Notes: generated from the letters alone by a model not told the origin. 64,000 nt of DNA from Paenibacillus daejeonensis DSM 15491 (GCF_000378385.1 NZ_KB899659.1:461418-525417), one strand, 5' to 3'; shown: positions 17,655 to 27,534, counted from the stretch's first letter. Numbers and translations are program-made.

Positions 17655-19103
17655 TTAATAAGCCCTGGCGAAGACGACAGTGTCTGTCGCTGCATCGCCG
17701 CAGACCAGGCAAGTGCTCTTGCGCTGACGCGGTTCGAATGGAATGTTGCGGCTTGTGGCGCCCGTCTCTTCCTTGACTTGACGTTCGCAAGCGTCCGACC
17801 CACACCAGCCGGCTTCTACGAAGCCCCGCTTCGCTTCCATGAAGGTCTTCATTTCGTCGAGCGTATCGACCGCTTTGAAATTCTCTTCCCGGAAGTTCAA
17901 TGCCCGCTCGAACATTTCCTGATGGATCTGTTCCAGCATCCGGCCGACTTCCTCGACCAGTTGATCTTGGGCAATAATGCGCTTCTCCCCGCTGATGCGC
18001 GAGACAAGCACAATTTGACCATTCTCCATATCACGTGGTCCGAGTTCAATCCGCAGCGGAATGCCGCGCATTTCGTACTCGTTGAATTTCCAGCCCGGCG
18101 ATACATCCGAGCGGTCGTCGACACGTACGCGTACGCCAGCTTTTTTGAGTTCAGCATACAGCTCGTCCACTCTCGCAATGACTGCATCCCTCGTCTTGGC
18201 TGGACCAATGGGAATCATGACCGCTTGGGTTGGCGCCACTTTTGGCGGGAGAGCGAGTCCACGGTCATCGCCATGCACCATAATCATCGCACCGATCAGA
18301 CGCGTGCTGACGCCCCACGAGGTGGTATGTGCATGCTGCAGATTGTTCTCGCGGTCCAGGAACTTGATGTCAAACGCAACGGCGAACTTGGTTCCAAGGT
18401 AATGAGACGTTCCCGCTTGTACGGCTTTACCATCCTTCATCATCGCTTCGATGGAGAACGTATCCACTGCACCTGCAAAGCGCTCCGACGGCGTCTTTTG
18501 TCCCACAATGACCGGGATCGCCAGGAAGCCCTCTACAAAATCACGGTAGATTTCCAGCATCTGCATGGTCTCGGCACGAGCGTCCTTCTCATCCTCATGA
18601 GCGGTATGGCCTTCCTGCCACAGAAATTCGCTTGTCCGCAAGAATGGCAGGGTCCGCTTTTCCCAACGGACCACGTTCGCCCACTGATTGATCAGTAAAG
18701 GCAGGTCTCGATAGGATTGGATCCACTTGGCATACATATGACCGAACATGGTCTCTGAAGTAGGCCGGATGGCCAGCCGCTCTTCAAGCTTCTCACCTGC
18801 TGCTTCCGTTACCCAAGGCAGTTCCGGATTAAATCCCTCGACATGTTCCTTTTCCTTCTGAAAGAAGCTCTCAGGAATGAAGATCGGAAAGTAAGCATTG
18901 CGATGTCCGGTTTCCTTGAAACGGCTGTCCAGCTCGCGTTGAATGTTCTCCCACAGCTCATAGCCCTCGGGACGAAACACAATGCAGCCGCGGACAGGCG
19001 AGTAGTCCATCAGCTCGGCTTTTTTAATGACGTCGATGTACCATCTGGAAAAATCCTCGCCTTGCGGGGTAATTTCCGTTACAAACTGTTTGTCTTTTGC
19101 CAT
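17655..19103 (-). CDS. proS: Prolyl-tRNA synthetase, archaeal/eukaryal-type (no editing insert)
   Basis: Class II synthetase charging tRNA-Pro. At 482 aa it is about 80 residues shorter than the bacterial-type enzyme (near 565 aa) encoded at this place in B. subtilis, and it lacks the INS editing domain. The sequence follows the archaeal/eukaryal-type form: RPTSETMFGHMYAKW and FLWQEGHTAHED in the catalytic core, an anticodon-binding domain, and a C-terminal zinc-type domain (GWCGSDACE ... CLVCGDAA) ending in Tyr. The start is ATG 19103 behind GGAGGT; an upstream in-frame codon at 19118 has no site. Mis-acylated Ala-tRNA-Pro would need a separate trans-editing protein. Confidence 0.95.
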   Translation of the reverse strand: MAKDKQFVTEITPQGEDFSRWYIDVIKKAELMDYSPVRGCIVFRPEGYELWENIQRELDSRFKETGHRNAYFPIFIPESFFQKEKEHVEGFNPELPWVTEAAGEKLEERLAIRPTSETMFGHMYAKWIQSYRDLPLLINQWANVVRWEKRTLPFLRTSEFLWQEGHTAHEDEKDARAETMQMLEIYRDFVEGFLAIPVIVGQKTPSERFAGAVDTFSIEAMMKDGKAVQAGTSHYLGTKFAVAFDIKFLDRENNLQHAHTTSWGVSTRLIGAMIMVHGDDRGLALPPKVAPTQAVMIPIGPAKTRDAVIARVDELYAELKKAGVRVRVDDRSDVSPGWKFNEYEMRGIPLRIELGPRDMENGQIVLVSRISGEKRIIAQDQLVEEVGRMLEQIHQEMFERALNFREENFKAVDTLDEMKTFMEAKRGFVEAGWCGSDACERQVKEETGATSRNIPFEPRQRKSTCLVCGDAATDTVVFARAY

Positions 19104-19167
19104 AAGGACCTCCACCATTGTAATAACAGTACACGTTCAAGAAGGTCGCACTTCAAGAACAGCCTGT

Positions 19168-19199
19168 AAAAAGACAGGGGAAAGCGATGCTATCCCCTG
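19168..19199 (-). terminator. Terminator after rseP
   Basis: CAGGGGA and TCCCCTG form a perfect 7-bp stem with an 11-nt loop, followed on the minus strand by TCTTTTTA. The left arm overlaps the last codons and stop of rseP, so translating ribosomes could affect folding. It separates the cdsA-dxr-rseP group from proS. Confidence 0.7.
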
Positions 19200-20464
19200 A
19201 CCAATCTCAAAATATCATTATAGGTTACCGCGAGCATGAGCAGCATCAACATGGCAAACCCGATGAAATGCACCATACTTTCGCGGTTCGGATCAACCGG
19301 ACGTCCACGGATGGCTTCGAAGCCGATGAAGATCAACCGGCTGCCATCGAGTGCGGGGAATGGCAACAGATTGAATATGCCAAGGTATAGACTCAGAATT
19401 GCGGTCCACGAAATCAACTGAGTGATCCCTTGCTGCGCAATCTGTCCGGTAACCTCAGCTGTCCTAACAGGTCCGCCGAGATCATCGAGAACGAAATCAC
19501 CCAGCACCAGCTTCTTCAGTCCCTCTAATATGACCTCCGTCATATTAACCATGGCATTGCCTGCGTACTTTACCGTTTCGATGGCTGAAGCCGATCGCAT
19601 CGGGAATGACGGCGCAATGCCTACCTTGCCCTCACCCGCGTCCGGATCCATCATCGGTGTAATCTCCAGTTCGACAGGTTGCCCTTCACGGATGACCGTC
19701 CACTGCATTGGCTTGTCGGCCGACTCTCCGATCATTCGGATCATCTCTTGGTAATTACCGCCGATGGCAACGCCATTAATTGTCTGGATCTCGTCGCCCA
19801 CTTGCAAGTTGGCACTTGCTGCCGGGCGGCCTTCGACGATTTGGCCGATCATGACCTTATCCGGATTCTCTACAGGAATTCCTGACATCTGGATATAGAT
19901 CATGAACAACACAAAAGCCAGCACAAAGTTCATGAACGGACCCGCAAAGATTGCAAGCGCACGCTGACCGACCGTTTTGCTGCCGAATTGACGATCGAGC
20001 GGAGCAATCTGCGTATCCCGGCCTTTACTAATCATAAAGGCTTGCGGATGTACCTTATACGACTCGGTTTCGCCCTCAACATCCAATGTAACCTTTAGAT
20101 CCTTCTCCAGATCTATGGTGACCACTTCACCGCGCACAACATTGGTCCGCTCATCCAGGCGATCCAAATAAATACGCGTGACCTGGTCGCCCTCCACACG
20201 CACGGCAATCGTCTGGCCGGGCTGGACTTCGACGATCTCGGGATCTTCCCCAGCCATGCGGACAAAACCGCCGGCAGGAATAAGCCTGAGCGTATAACGT
20301 GTCTCGCCTTTCTTTACGGAGAACAGCTTCGGTCCGAAGCCGATCGCAAACTCCCTTACGAGAATCCCCGCACGCTTGGCGAAGAAGAAATGCCCCCATT
20401 CGTGAATGGACACAATAACAAAAAACACAAGCACAACCAATAGGACGGTCTGCACCATTTCCAC
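19190..20464 (-). CDS. rseP: Site-2 intramembrane zinc metalloprotease RseP/RasP
   Basis: Membrane protease that cleaves single-pass substrates such as anti-sigma factors and signal-peptide remnants. The 424-aa protein has the zinc motif HEWGH at residues 21-25 in the first membrane helix, RLIPAGGFVRM, a PDZ domain at about 205-280, and the C-terminal NLLPFPALDGSRL that supplies the third zinc ligand. The start is GTG at 20464 with AGGAGG 9 nt upstream; an ATG two codons in is the alternative. It follows dxr by 73 nt. Confidence 0.96.
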   Translation of the reverse strand: MEMVQTVLLVVLVFFVIVSIHEWGHFFFAKRAGILVREFAIGFGPKLFSVKKGETRYTLRLIPAGGFVRMAGEDPEIVEVQPGQTIAVRVEGDQVTRIYLDRLDERTNVVRGEVVTIDLEKDLKVTLDVEGETESYKVHPQAFMISKGRDTQIAPLDRQFGSKTVGQRALAIFAGPFMNFVLAFVLFMIYIQMSGIPVENPDKVMIGQIVEGRPAASANLQVGDEIQTINGVAIGGNYQEMIRMIGESADKPMQWTVIREGQPVELEITPMMDPDAGEGKVGIAPSFPMRSASAIETVKYAGNAMVNMTEVILEGLKKLVLGDFVLDDLGGPVRTAEVTGQIAQQGITQLISWTAILSLYLGIFNLLPFPALDGSRLIFIGFEAIRGRPVDPNRESMVHFIGFAMLMLLMLAVTYNDILRLVRG

Positions 20465-20537
20465 CTTGTAAAGCCTCCTGTTCGTAATGGCCTGTACCTA
20501 GATTATCATTATTCTCCTGAAGGTTACAAGAGAACCA

Positions 20538-21680
20538 TTAGATGCAGTCGGCAGCGATGCGTCTTGCCCAGCGATCCGTCTCTTCAATGGCTTCCAGATC
20601 AGGCAGCTGTTGCGCCTCATGGCGGTCCAGCACAATCTCAATTGTGCGCTCAATATCCAAAAACGTAATCTGGCCGTCCAAGAACCGCGCAACAGCTACT
20701 TCGTTGGCTGCATTGAACACAGTAGGCGCAGATCCGCCAGCTCTGCCGCATTCGAACGCCATGCGTAAGCATGGGAAGCGCTCATAGTCCATCTCTCGAA
20801 AATGAAGTTTGCCAAGCTCAGCCAGGTTAAAAGGCTTCGTCGGAGTCGCCACCCGCTCAGGATAGGTCAGCGCATATTGAATGGGCACGCGCATATCCGG
20901 CCATCCCATTTGTGCAATAATGCTGTAATCTGCAAATTCAACGTAGGAGTGGATAATACTCTCCGGGTGAATAATCACATCGATTTGGTCGTACGGCATA
21001 TCGAATAGCCAATGAGCTTCGATAACTTCTAGCCCTTTGTTCACCATAGTAGCCGAGTCAATCGTGATCTTCGCTCCCATCGACCAATTCGGGTGACTCA
21101 GCGCTTGCTCGACAGTAACGCCCTCCAGCTCGCTACGAGTACGATCCCGAAACGATCCGCCGGAAGCGGTGATGACCAGCTTATTAACGGTTTTGAGCGA
21201 CTCGCCATTCAGACATTGAAAGATTGCCGAATGCTCACTATCAACTGGAAGAATGCGGACGCCTCGATCGGACGCCAGCTTCATAACCAGATGACCAGCG
21301 GTAACCAGCGTTTCTTTGTTGGCCAGTCCGATTGTCTTGCCTGCTTCAATAGCAGCCAGCGTCGACCGCAGCCCACGACTTCCCACCAGCGCGGTTACGA
21401 CATAATCGGAAGCGGAGTCAGCTGCCAGCTCAATTAACGATTCCTCGCCATAGAGCACCTTTGTACCGGAAGGGAGCATGGGAGCGGCTTGCTCTGCAGC
21501 TTCCTTGGAGGCCAGTGACACAGCACGCGGGCGAAAGCGGTTGGCTTGCTCTACCAGCAGCTCCACATTAGAGCCGGCTGCCAGCGCATCGACCTGGAAC
21601 AATTCCGGGTGACTGGCAATCACGTCCAATGTTTGGGTGCCGATGGAGCCTGTGGATCCCAAGATCGTAATGTTCTTCAT
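20538..21680 (-). CDS. dxr: 1-deoxy-D-xylulose 5-phosphate reductoisomerase
   Basis: NADPH-dependent enzyme that makes methylerythritol 4-phosphate in the non-mevalonate isoprenoid route. The 380-aa protein shows the nucleotide-binding GSTGSIGTQ (8-16), the metal and substrate loop PVDSEHSAIFQCL, and HPNWSMGAKITIDSATM. AGGGGGCACT precedes the ATG. Together with uppS two genes upstream it feeds undecaprenyl carrier synthesis. Confidence 0.98.
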   Translation of the reverse strand: MKNITILGSTGSIGTQTLDVIASHPELFQVDALAAGSNVELLVEQANRFRPRAVSLASKEAAEQAAPMLPSGTKVLYGEESLIELAADSASDYVVTALVGSRGLRSTLAAIEAGKTIGLANKETLVTAGHLVMKLASDRGVRILPVDSEHSAIFQCLNGESLKTVNKLVITASGGSFRDRTRSELEGVTVEQALSHPNWSMGAKITIDSATMVNKGLEVIEAHWLFDMPYDQIDVIIHPESIIHSYVEFADYSIIAQMGWPDMRVPIQYALTYPERVATPTKPFNLAELGKLHFREMDYERFPCLRMAFECGRAGGSAPTVFNAANEVAVARFLDGQITFLDIERTIEIVLDRHEAQQLPDLEAIEETDRWARRIAADCI

Positions 21681-21722
21681 AGTGCCCCCTATGTCTACTT
21701 TTGCTCGGTCTTGTCGATAGCG

Positions 21723-22511
21723 CTACAACAAGCCTGTCAGCGTCAGGATCGGAAAGACAATAATCCAGCTGTCGCACCGGTCCAATACGCCGCCGTGACC
21801 CGGCAGCACATTTCCTGTATCCTTGATTCCCTTCACTCGCTTGTAGGCCGATTGAATCAGATCACCAAACTGTCCGGCTACCGCGGCAACCAAACCGATC
21901 ACCAACGCCCTGCCCATGCCGATCCATTCTGGAGCCAGCAATGAACATACCAGCGCAACCAGAACAGCCAGCAGGATGCCACCGATTGCACCTTCAATCG
22001 TTTTATTGGGACTGATCGCCGGCCATAGCTTGTGCTTGCCGATAGCTCGTCCAGTGAAATACGCACCGATATCGGAAGCCCAAATACAGCCAAAAGCGAG
22101 AGCGGTGTAAAACAGGCCATGCGGCTCGATCCATCTTACTGTAATCATAGCAGAGAAACCCAGCCCTATGTATAAGCTCCCAAGCAATAACAAGGCTGCC
22201 TGGTCAATAGCTATTCGGTTGCGGGTAACGACCGTGACGCTGAGCAATATGAACATCAGCAGCCACAGCGTAAGCAGCGGGTCCGGCCCCTGCCATCCGA
22301 CTTGGGCCCAAGGAAATACCAGCAGCAACAATCCGGCACAGCCAATCAGCGAAGCCGGATGATGCCAGGAATACCCGATCATCCGAGTGAACTCCGCATA
22401 ACCAATCACGGCCAGCAGCACGATCATTCCTGTATAAGCCCAGCCGCCGAGCAGGGCAAATCCGACAAACAAGGCGCCGGCGATGACGCCTGTCATGATT
22501 CGTTGTTTCAA
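21723..22511 (-). CDS. cdsA: Phosphatidate cytidylyltransferase
   Basis: Makes CDP-diacylglycerol from phosphatidate and CTP at the membrane. The 262-aa protein is mostly hydrophobic with several predicted membrane helices and carries the family signature PNKTIEGAIGG and the C-terminal GHGGVLDRCDSW, in which the usual Phe before the last Asp is Cys. The start is TTG at 22511 with GGAG 11 nt upstream; ATG at codon 6 is an alternative. Confidence 0.96.
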   Translation of the reverse strand: MKQRIMTGVIAGALFVGFALLGGWAYTGMIVLLAVIGYAEFTRMIGYSWHHPASLIGCAGLLLLVFPWAQVGWQGPDPLLTLWLLMFILLSVTVVTRNRIAIDQAALLLLGSLYIGLGFSAMITVRWIEPHGLFYTALAFGCIWASDIGAYFTGRAIGKHKLWPAISPNKTIEGAIGGILLAVLVALVCSLLAPEWIGMGRALVIGLVAAVAGQFGDLIQSAYKRVKGIKDTGNVLPGHGGVLDRCDSWIIVFPILTLTGLL

Positions 22512-22534
22512 CGTTCAGTTCACTCCAATAAGGC

Positions 22535-23299
22535 TTATACGCCCCCATATCGGCGGGCGCGCCGCTGGTATTCTCGAATCGCGTCGTAAAAATGCTCGTC
22601 CGTGAACTCCGGCCAATATACATCGGTAAACCACAGCTCGCTGTACGCCAGCTGCCATAGCATAAAATTGCTGATTCTTAATTCACCACTGGTGCGGATC
22701 AGCAAATCCGGATCAGGCAAATCACTAGAAAGCAGGCGGCTGCCAATGTCAGATTCATCTATGGCCTCGGGATCAAGACGGCCATCCCGGACGTCAGCCG
22801 CAACCTGGCGCATGGCATCAACCATTTCTTTGCGGCTCCCGTAATTAAGGGCAAAATTAAGGACAAGTCCTGTATTTTCAGCGGTTTTTGTGATGGCTTC
22901 TTCCACGGCGTCCAAGGTGTAATCTGGCAAGCTCTCCCGATAGCCCATCATCTTGACTTGCACATTATTTTTAATCAAATCATCCAACTCGATGGATAGG
23001 AATTCTTGCGGCAGCTTCATCAGAAAATCCACTTCCGCTTTGGGACGCTTCCAGTTCTCTGTCGAGAAGGCATACAACGTCAGATACCGGATCCCCAGCC
23101 GGTCCGCAGCCATGGTAATCCGTTTGACGGCTTTCATGCCGGAGTGGTGCCCCGCCATCCGAGGGAGTCCACGCTCCTTCGCCCAGCGCCCGTTGCCATC
23201 CATTATAATTGCCACATGCTGAGGCACATTGTCCGCTTTGAGAGCAGCTTCTACGGGTTTGGCAGGTTTGACAAACCAGCTCTTCACTCGTTCCATCAT
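22535..23299 (-). CDS. uppS: Undecaprenyl diphosphate synthase (cis-prenyltransferase)
   Basis: Condenses isopentenyl diphosphate onto farnesyl diphosphate to form the C55 carrier for peptidoglycan and teichoic acids. From ATG 23299, behind GGGGAGGAAAG, the product is 254 aa; a second ATG follows directly. The catalytic IIMDGNGRWAKERG, LTLYAFSTENWKRP and the C-terminal DLLIRTSGELRISNF are all present. The frame extends to 23350 without a ribosome site. Confidence 0.97.
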   Translation of the reverse strand: MMERVKSWFVKPAKPVEAALKADNVPQHVAIIMDGNGRWAKERGLPRMAGHHSGMKAVKRITMAADRLGIRYLTLYAFSTENWKRPKAEVDFLMKLPQEFLSIELDDLIKNNVQVKMMGYRESLPDYTLDAVEEAITKTAENTGLVLNFALNYGSRKEMVDAMRQVAADVRDGRLDPEAIDESDIGSRLLSSDLPDPDLLIRTSGELRISNFMLWQLAYSELWFTDVYWPEFTDEHFYDAIREYQRRARRYGGV

Positions 23300-23370
23300 G
23301 TTTCTTTCCTCCCCACTGGGACGTGAGACCATTACCTTGTGAACCCACACATTAAGCGGGCTATACGCTT

Positions 23371-23402
23371 AAAATTACAACAAACCCCACCTGTCGGAGG
23401 GG
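23371..23402 (-). terminator. Probable terminator after frr
   Basis: On the minus strand CCCCTCC-GACA-GGTGGGG pairs with one T-T mismatch and is followed by TTTGTTGTAATTTT. It begins about 16 nt after the frr stop. The stem is short, so read-through to uppS is likely. Confidence 0.5.
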
Positions 23403-23417
23403 CGGGCGGTACAAGTA

Positions 23418-23972
23418 TTACACTTCCATGATTTCTTTCTCTTTGGCAGCCAGCAGTTTGTCAACTTCCGCAACGAAGTGGTCGGTCGATTTTTGGATGT
23501 CTGCCTGATGTCCACGCGACTCATCCTCAGAAATCTCCGATTTTTCCAGCTTCTTAATATCGTCATTGGCATCGCGGCGGATATTGCGGATCGCCACTTT
23601 GGATTCTTCGCCGATTTTTCTCATGGTCTTGACTAGATCTGCCCGACGTTCTTCCGTCAGCATGGGGATGCTGAGACGAATGATGCTGCCGTCATTGGAT
23701 GGCGTCAAACCCAGGTCTGATTTTTGAATCGCCTTTTCGATTGCTCCCAGCGAGGTTTTGTCCCACGGCTGGATCAAGAGCGTTCTGGCATCCGGCGTAT
23801 TCACATTAGCCAGTTGGTTAACCGGGGTCATGGTTCCATAATATTCAACCTGCACCCGATCGAGAAGAGCAGGCGTTGCGCGCCCTGCACGGAGTGTAGC
23901 CAGCTCGCGCTTTAACGACCCAATGGCTTTGTCCATTCTCTCTTCTGCATTCGATTTAATCGACTGTGGCAT
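23418..23972 (-). CDS. frr: Ribosome recycling factor
   Basis: Works with EF-G to split post-termination ribosomes. The 184-aa protein opens [20 protein letters not shown] and contains [14 protein letters not shown] and the C-terminal helix bundle. It begins one nucleotide after the pyrH stop, with GGGAGCGTG as ribosome site, so it is coupled to pyrH. Confidence 0.98.
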   Translation of the reverse strand: MPQSIKSNAEERMDKAIGSLKRELATLRAGRATPALLDRVQVEYYGTMTPVNQLANVNTPDARTLLIQPWDKTSLGAIEKAIQKSDLGLTPSNDGSIIRLSIPMLTEERRADLVKTMRKIGEESKVAIRNIRRDANDDIKKLEKSEISEDESRGHQADIQKSTDHFVAEVDKLLAAKEKEIMEV

Positions 23973-23973
23973 A

Positions 23974-24783
<810 letters not shown>

Positions 24784-25434
24784 TTACAGTTTTGCTTGTG
24801 ACATAACTTCTTCAACGAAGTTATCTTGTTTTTTCTCCAGACCTTCACCCAGCTCGAAGCGAGCAAAGCGACGAATCGAGATGTTCTCACCGATCGTGCT
24901 GATTTTTTCATTCAACAGCGTGGAGATCGTTTTATCAGGGTCTTTGATGAAGGCTTGCTCCATCAGACAGTTTTCTTCATAATACTTGCTGATGCGGCCG
25001 TCGACCATTTTGTCTACGATATGCGCAGGTTTGCCTTCGTTCAGTGCTTGAGCTTTCAGAATCTCGCGCTCTTTCTCGAGTTCTTCAGCAGGCACTTCTT
25101 CACGACGTACAAACTTCGGATTGACAGCAGCGATTTGCATCGCGATGTCCTTCACGAAAGCACGGAATTGATCGGTTTTTGCTACGAAGTCAGTCTCACA
25201 GTTCACTTCGACCAGCACGCCTACACGGCCGCCGCCATGGATATAAGACTCAACCAAACCTTCTGTAGCCACCCGACCAGCTTTGTTAGCTGCAGCGGAC
25301 AAACCTTTTTCTCTCAACAATTCAGCTGCTTTTTGAATATCGCCGCCTGTTTCGTCCAGCGCTTTTTTGCAATCCAGCATTCCCGCGCCTGTTCTTTCAC
25401 GCAATTCTTTTACCGCACTAGCACTAACTGCCAT
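24784..25434 (-). CDS. tsf: Elongation factor Ts
   Basis: Nucleotide-exchange factor for EF-Tu. The 216-aa protein is the short Gram-positive form: UBA-like N-terminus [21 protein letters not shown] interrupted here for length, the core [14 protein letters not shown], and a single compact C-terminal half. CAGGAGGG precedes the ATG. It is separated from rpsB by a strong terminator hairpin (25494-25537), so the two are probably expressed at different levels. Confidence 0.98.
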   Translation of the reverse strand: MAVSASAVKELRERTGAGMLDCKKALDETGGDIQKAAELLREKGLSAAANKAGRVATEGLVESYIHGGGRVGVLVEVNCETDFVAKTDQFRAFVKDIAMQIAAVNPKFVRREEVPAEELEKEREILKAQALNEGKPAHIVDKMVDGRISKYYEENCLMEQAFIKDPDKTISTLLNEKISTIGENISIRRFARFELGEGLEKKQDNFVEEVMSQAKL

Positions 25435-25493
25435 TAGAAAAACCCTCCTGTAAATGAGTAGAATATGTAGCTAGGTTTAAAACATCTAGTTTC

Positions 25494-25537
25494 CAAAAAA
25501 AGGGCGGTGAGAGGTTATACACCTTCTGACCACCCTT
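25494..25537 (-). terminator. Terminator between rpsB and tsf
   Basis: On the minus strand AAGGGTGGT and ACCGCCCTT form a 9-bp stem (one U-G pair), with additional AGGT/ACCT pairing inside, followed by an uninterrupted run of seven T. It lies about 45 nt past the rpsB stop and is one of the strongest terminators of the window. Confidence 0.85.
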
Positions 25538-25581
25538 CTCTTCATTGTGCTGTATAAAGAGGTTACCCTCATTGAATTCGA

Positions 25582-26280
25582 CTATGCAGTCGTTTGCTCG
25601 CCTTGGTTGGCTTCTACAATCGCGTCTGCCATCTTCGAAGTCAGCAATTTAACAGCGCGGATCGCGTCGTCATTGCCCGGGATGACATAATCGATTTCGT
25701 CCGGATCGCAGTTCGTATCAACGATACCTACGATAGGGATACCCAGTTTGCGGGCTTCGGCAACGGCGATGCGCTCTTTACGCGGGTCGATAATGAACAG
25801 CGCGCTTGGCAGGCCTCTCATGCCTTTGATACCGCCCAGGAATTTGTCCAGACGCTCTTTCTCTTTGCGGAGAATGATAACTTCTTTCTTAGGAAGCACT
25901 TCAAACGTGCCGTCCTCTTCCCACTTTTCCAGCTGCTTCAGACGGTCGATACGCTTTTGGATCGTCTGGTAGTTGGTCAGTGTGCCACCGAGCCAACGCT
26001 GGTTAATGTAGAAGTTGCCGCAACGCTCAGCTTCTTCTTTAACGGAGTCCTGTGCTTGTTTCTTCGTGCCGACAAACAGGATGCTGCCGCCTTCTTCTGC
26101 GATCGAGCGAACAAAGTTGTACGCTTCCTCGACTTTCTTGACCGTTTTTTGCAGGTCAATGATGTAGATACCGTTTCTTTCTGTGAAAATATAACGATCC
26201 ATTTTAGGGTTCCAACGACGTGTCTGGTGACCAAAGTGAACCCCAGCCTCAAGCAGCTGTTTCATGGAGATAACCGCCAT
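25582..26280 (-). CDS. rpsB: 30S ribosomal protein S2
   Basis: 30S protein needed for S1 binding and subunit function. From ATG 26280 the product is 232 aa, opening [27 protein letters not shown] lies 9 nt upstream, while the in-frame GTG two codons earlier is only 3 nt from it. The conserved [17 protein letters not shown] and [18 protein letters not shown] are present. It has its own promoter (26410-26438) with a palindrome at the 5' end of the leader. Confidence 0.98.
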   Translation of the reverse strand: MAVISMKQLLEAGVHFGHQTRRWNPKMDRYIFTERNGIYIIDLQKTVKKVEEAYNFVRSIAEEGGSILFVGTKKQAQDSVKEEAERCGNFYINQRWLGGTLTNYQTIQKRIDRLKQLEKWEEDGTFEVLPKKEVIILRKEKERLDKFLGGIKGMRGLPSALFIIDPRKERIAVAEARKLGIPIVGIVDTNCDPDEIDYVIPGNDDAIRAVKLLTSKMADAIVEANQGEQTTA

Positions 26281-26377
26281 TTTCACAACACCTCCTGTAC
26301 ATGGTTTTATTTGTGTCCTCCGCCTATCGCATCTTCTGACAAGACTCGCGCGTATTCGGCAAGCACCCTTGGCAAAA

Positions 26378-26407
26378 TTGACAAGCGTGTGTTTTTAACA
26401 CCGTCAA
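26378..26407 (-). other. Nested palindrome at the predicted 5' end of the rpsB transcript
   Basis: TTGAC/GTCAA (outer, 5 bp) and GTGTT/AACAC (inner, 5 bp) flank a 3-nt loop. The predicted start from the promoter at 26410-26438 falls near 26403, so the RNA would begin in this hairpin. It could protect the 5' end from decay or be an operator overlapping the start site. Confidence 0.45.
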
Positions 26408-26409
26408 TT

Positions 26410-26438
26410 ACTATACCATAACTGCCAATCCTGTGCAA
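26410..26438 (-). promoter_or_regulatory. Extended -10 promoter for rpsB
   Basis: TATAGT (26415-26410, 5/6) is preceded by TGG, an extended -10, and lies 17 nt from a weak -35 TTGCAC (26438-26433). It is in the 194-bp gap upstream of rpsB and gives a leader of about 120 nt. No terminator was seen before it, so the motility transcript may also read into rpsB. Confidence 0.6.
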
Positions 26439-26474
26439 CTGCTGATCCGTTCGAAAACGCGTTGACGCCGTGGT

Positions 26475-26978
26475 TTACTCCAGTGTGATCGGAGGTCCCG
26501 TAATAATGCGGAGCACTTCTTCTTCATCCGGCAGCCCTTCGAAATAAAAGGTCCCGCGTCGGATCTTGCCGCCCTCTTCTTTCATCTTCGTAATAAATTG
26601 CAGCCGGTTGTCAATGAGGCCGTAATCCTCCAGCATACCCGCAGCCGTCTGGAGCGTGGTCCCGCTCTTGATCCGCACAACACGATGCAGCTGACTGAAA
26701 TCCTCGGGAGCCGGCTCGGGACGCTCCTCCGGTTCTGGCTCAGCGGCTGCTTGCGCTGCCAATTCAGCCTGTACGCGCTCTGCTTCAGCCGCCAGCATCC
26801 CTTGCAGCTCTTCGTCAGTGATGAAGGCTCCATCCTCCGGAGCCGAGGCAGATGAGTTGTTCTCAAAATCCATCAACCGGGTCTCCCCTTCTGCAGCGGC
26901 CTGCATAAGCACCAGGAGTAGACAGCCCAGGATGATGCCCGTCCCAAGTCCAAGCATATAGGAGCGATTCTTAAACAC
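26475..26978 (-). CDS. Membrane-anchored protein with MltG/YceG-like LysM subdomain
   Basis: 167 aa, start GTG at 26978 behind GGAGGAG, overlapping the upstream gene by 8 nt. A membrane segment covers about residues 8-27 (LGLGTGIILGCLLLVLMQ). An acidic Ala/Glu/Pro-rich stretch (45-92) follows, then a C-terminal domain with RIKSGTTLQTAAGMLEDYGL and IRRGTFYFEGLPDEEEVLRI, which resembles the small LysM-like part at the front of MltG endolytic transglycosylases. The MltG catalytic domain is absent. Last gene of the motility string before rpsB. Function unknown; a peptidoglycan-facing role is only an inference. Confidence 0.75.
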   Translation of the reverse strand: MFKNRSYMLGLGTGIILGCLLLVLMQAAAEGETRLMDFENNSSASAPEDGAFITDEELQGMLAAEAERVQAELAAQAAAEPEPEERPEPAPEDFSQLHRVVRIKSGTTLQTAAGMLEDYGLIDNRLQFITKMKEEGGKIRRGTFYFEGLPDEEEVLRIITGPPITLE

Positions 26979-27519
26979 GATGACGCTCCTCCTGTCTGGA
27001 CAACTGCAAGATCAGCTGTACTTCCCCTTTGTTCAATCCCTCTTTGCGGGCAATCGCCTCAATGGACTTCCCTTGTTCATGCATGCGGAACAACTCGGGG
27101 TATCTCTCCCTGATCCTGGGCTCGGCAGCATCGTCCGACGTCTCCTGAACCGGGACAATCGGCAGCTCCTGGGCAGGGGCAGCTTGCCGCCATTGCGATT
27201 GCAGGGCCAGCAAGCGATCTTCCCAGCGGGCGTGCTGTCCGGCAAGCTGCTGCTCGAGCGAAGAGCTGCGTGCCTCCAGTTCAGCAATCCGATGATCCCT
27301 GGCCGCAGCGGCTTCCTGCCACTCCTTCTGAGCCTTGGTCACAACGGCTACCAATTCCTGATGATCCGTCTCTGAGGAAGCCATGAACTGGTCCAACGCT
27401 TGCTCCACAAGCTGCGCACTATTGCCAGCGGGTTCTGCTTTTCTGCGAGGGATCAGCATTCCCATAACCACTATAAATGCCCCGACAAGCACGACGTAGT
27501 GCCAGATCTCCATCTCCAT
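26971..27519 (-). CDS. swrB: SwrB-like / DUF6115 membrane protein
   Basis: 182 aa from ATG 27519, with AGGTG 6 nt upstream. The N-terminal membrane helix (IWHYVVLVGAFIVVMGMLI) is followed by a coiled-coil-prone segment (about 50-110) and a C-terminal helix-turn-helix-like motif, LFRMHEQGKSIEAIARKEGL then NKGEVQLILQL. This layout and its place downstream of sigD match B. subtilis SwrB, which helps activate the flagellar export apparatus. Sequence similarity outside the C-terminus is weak, so the symbol is provisional. Confidence 0.7.
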   Translation of the reverse strand: MEMEIWHYVVLVGAFIVVMGMLIPRRKAEPAGNSAQLVEQALDQFMASSETDHQELVAVVTKAQKEWQEAAAARDHRIAELEARSSSLEQQLAGQHARWEDRLLALQSQWRQAAPAQELPIVPVQETSDDAAEPRIRERYPELFRMHEQGKSIEAIARKEGLNKGEVQLILQLSRQEERHRV

Positions 27520-27534
27520 GTAATTCACCTGCCG

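Noticed and set aside
17542-17805. 87-codon minus-strand frame over the proS end and the palindromic element
   Set aside because: Out of frame with proS and partly made of the repeat; no ribosome site.
17634-18698. 354-codon open frame on the plus strand
   Set aside because: Antisense to proS, which has clear synthetase motifs throughout; no ribosome site seen.
19104-19167. TTGAAG-17-TGTACT as a proS promoter
   Set aside because: Only 4/6 matches in each hexamer; too weak to list, though some promoter is expected after the rseP terminator.
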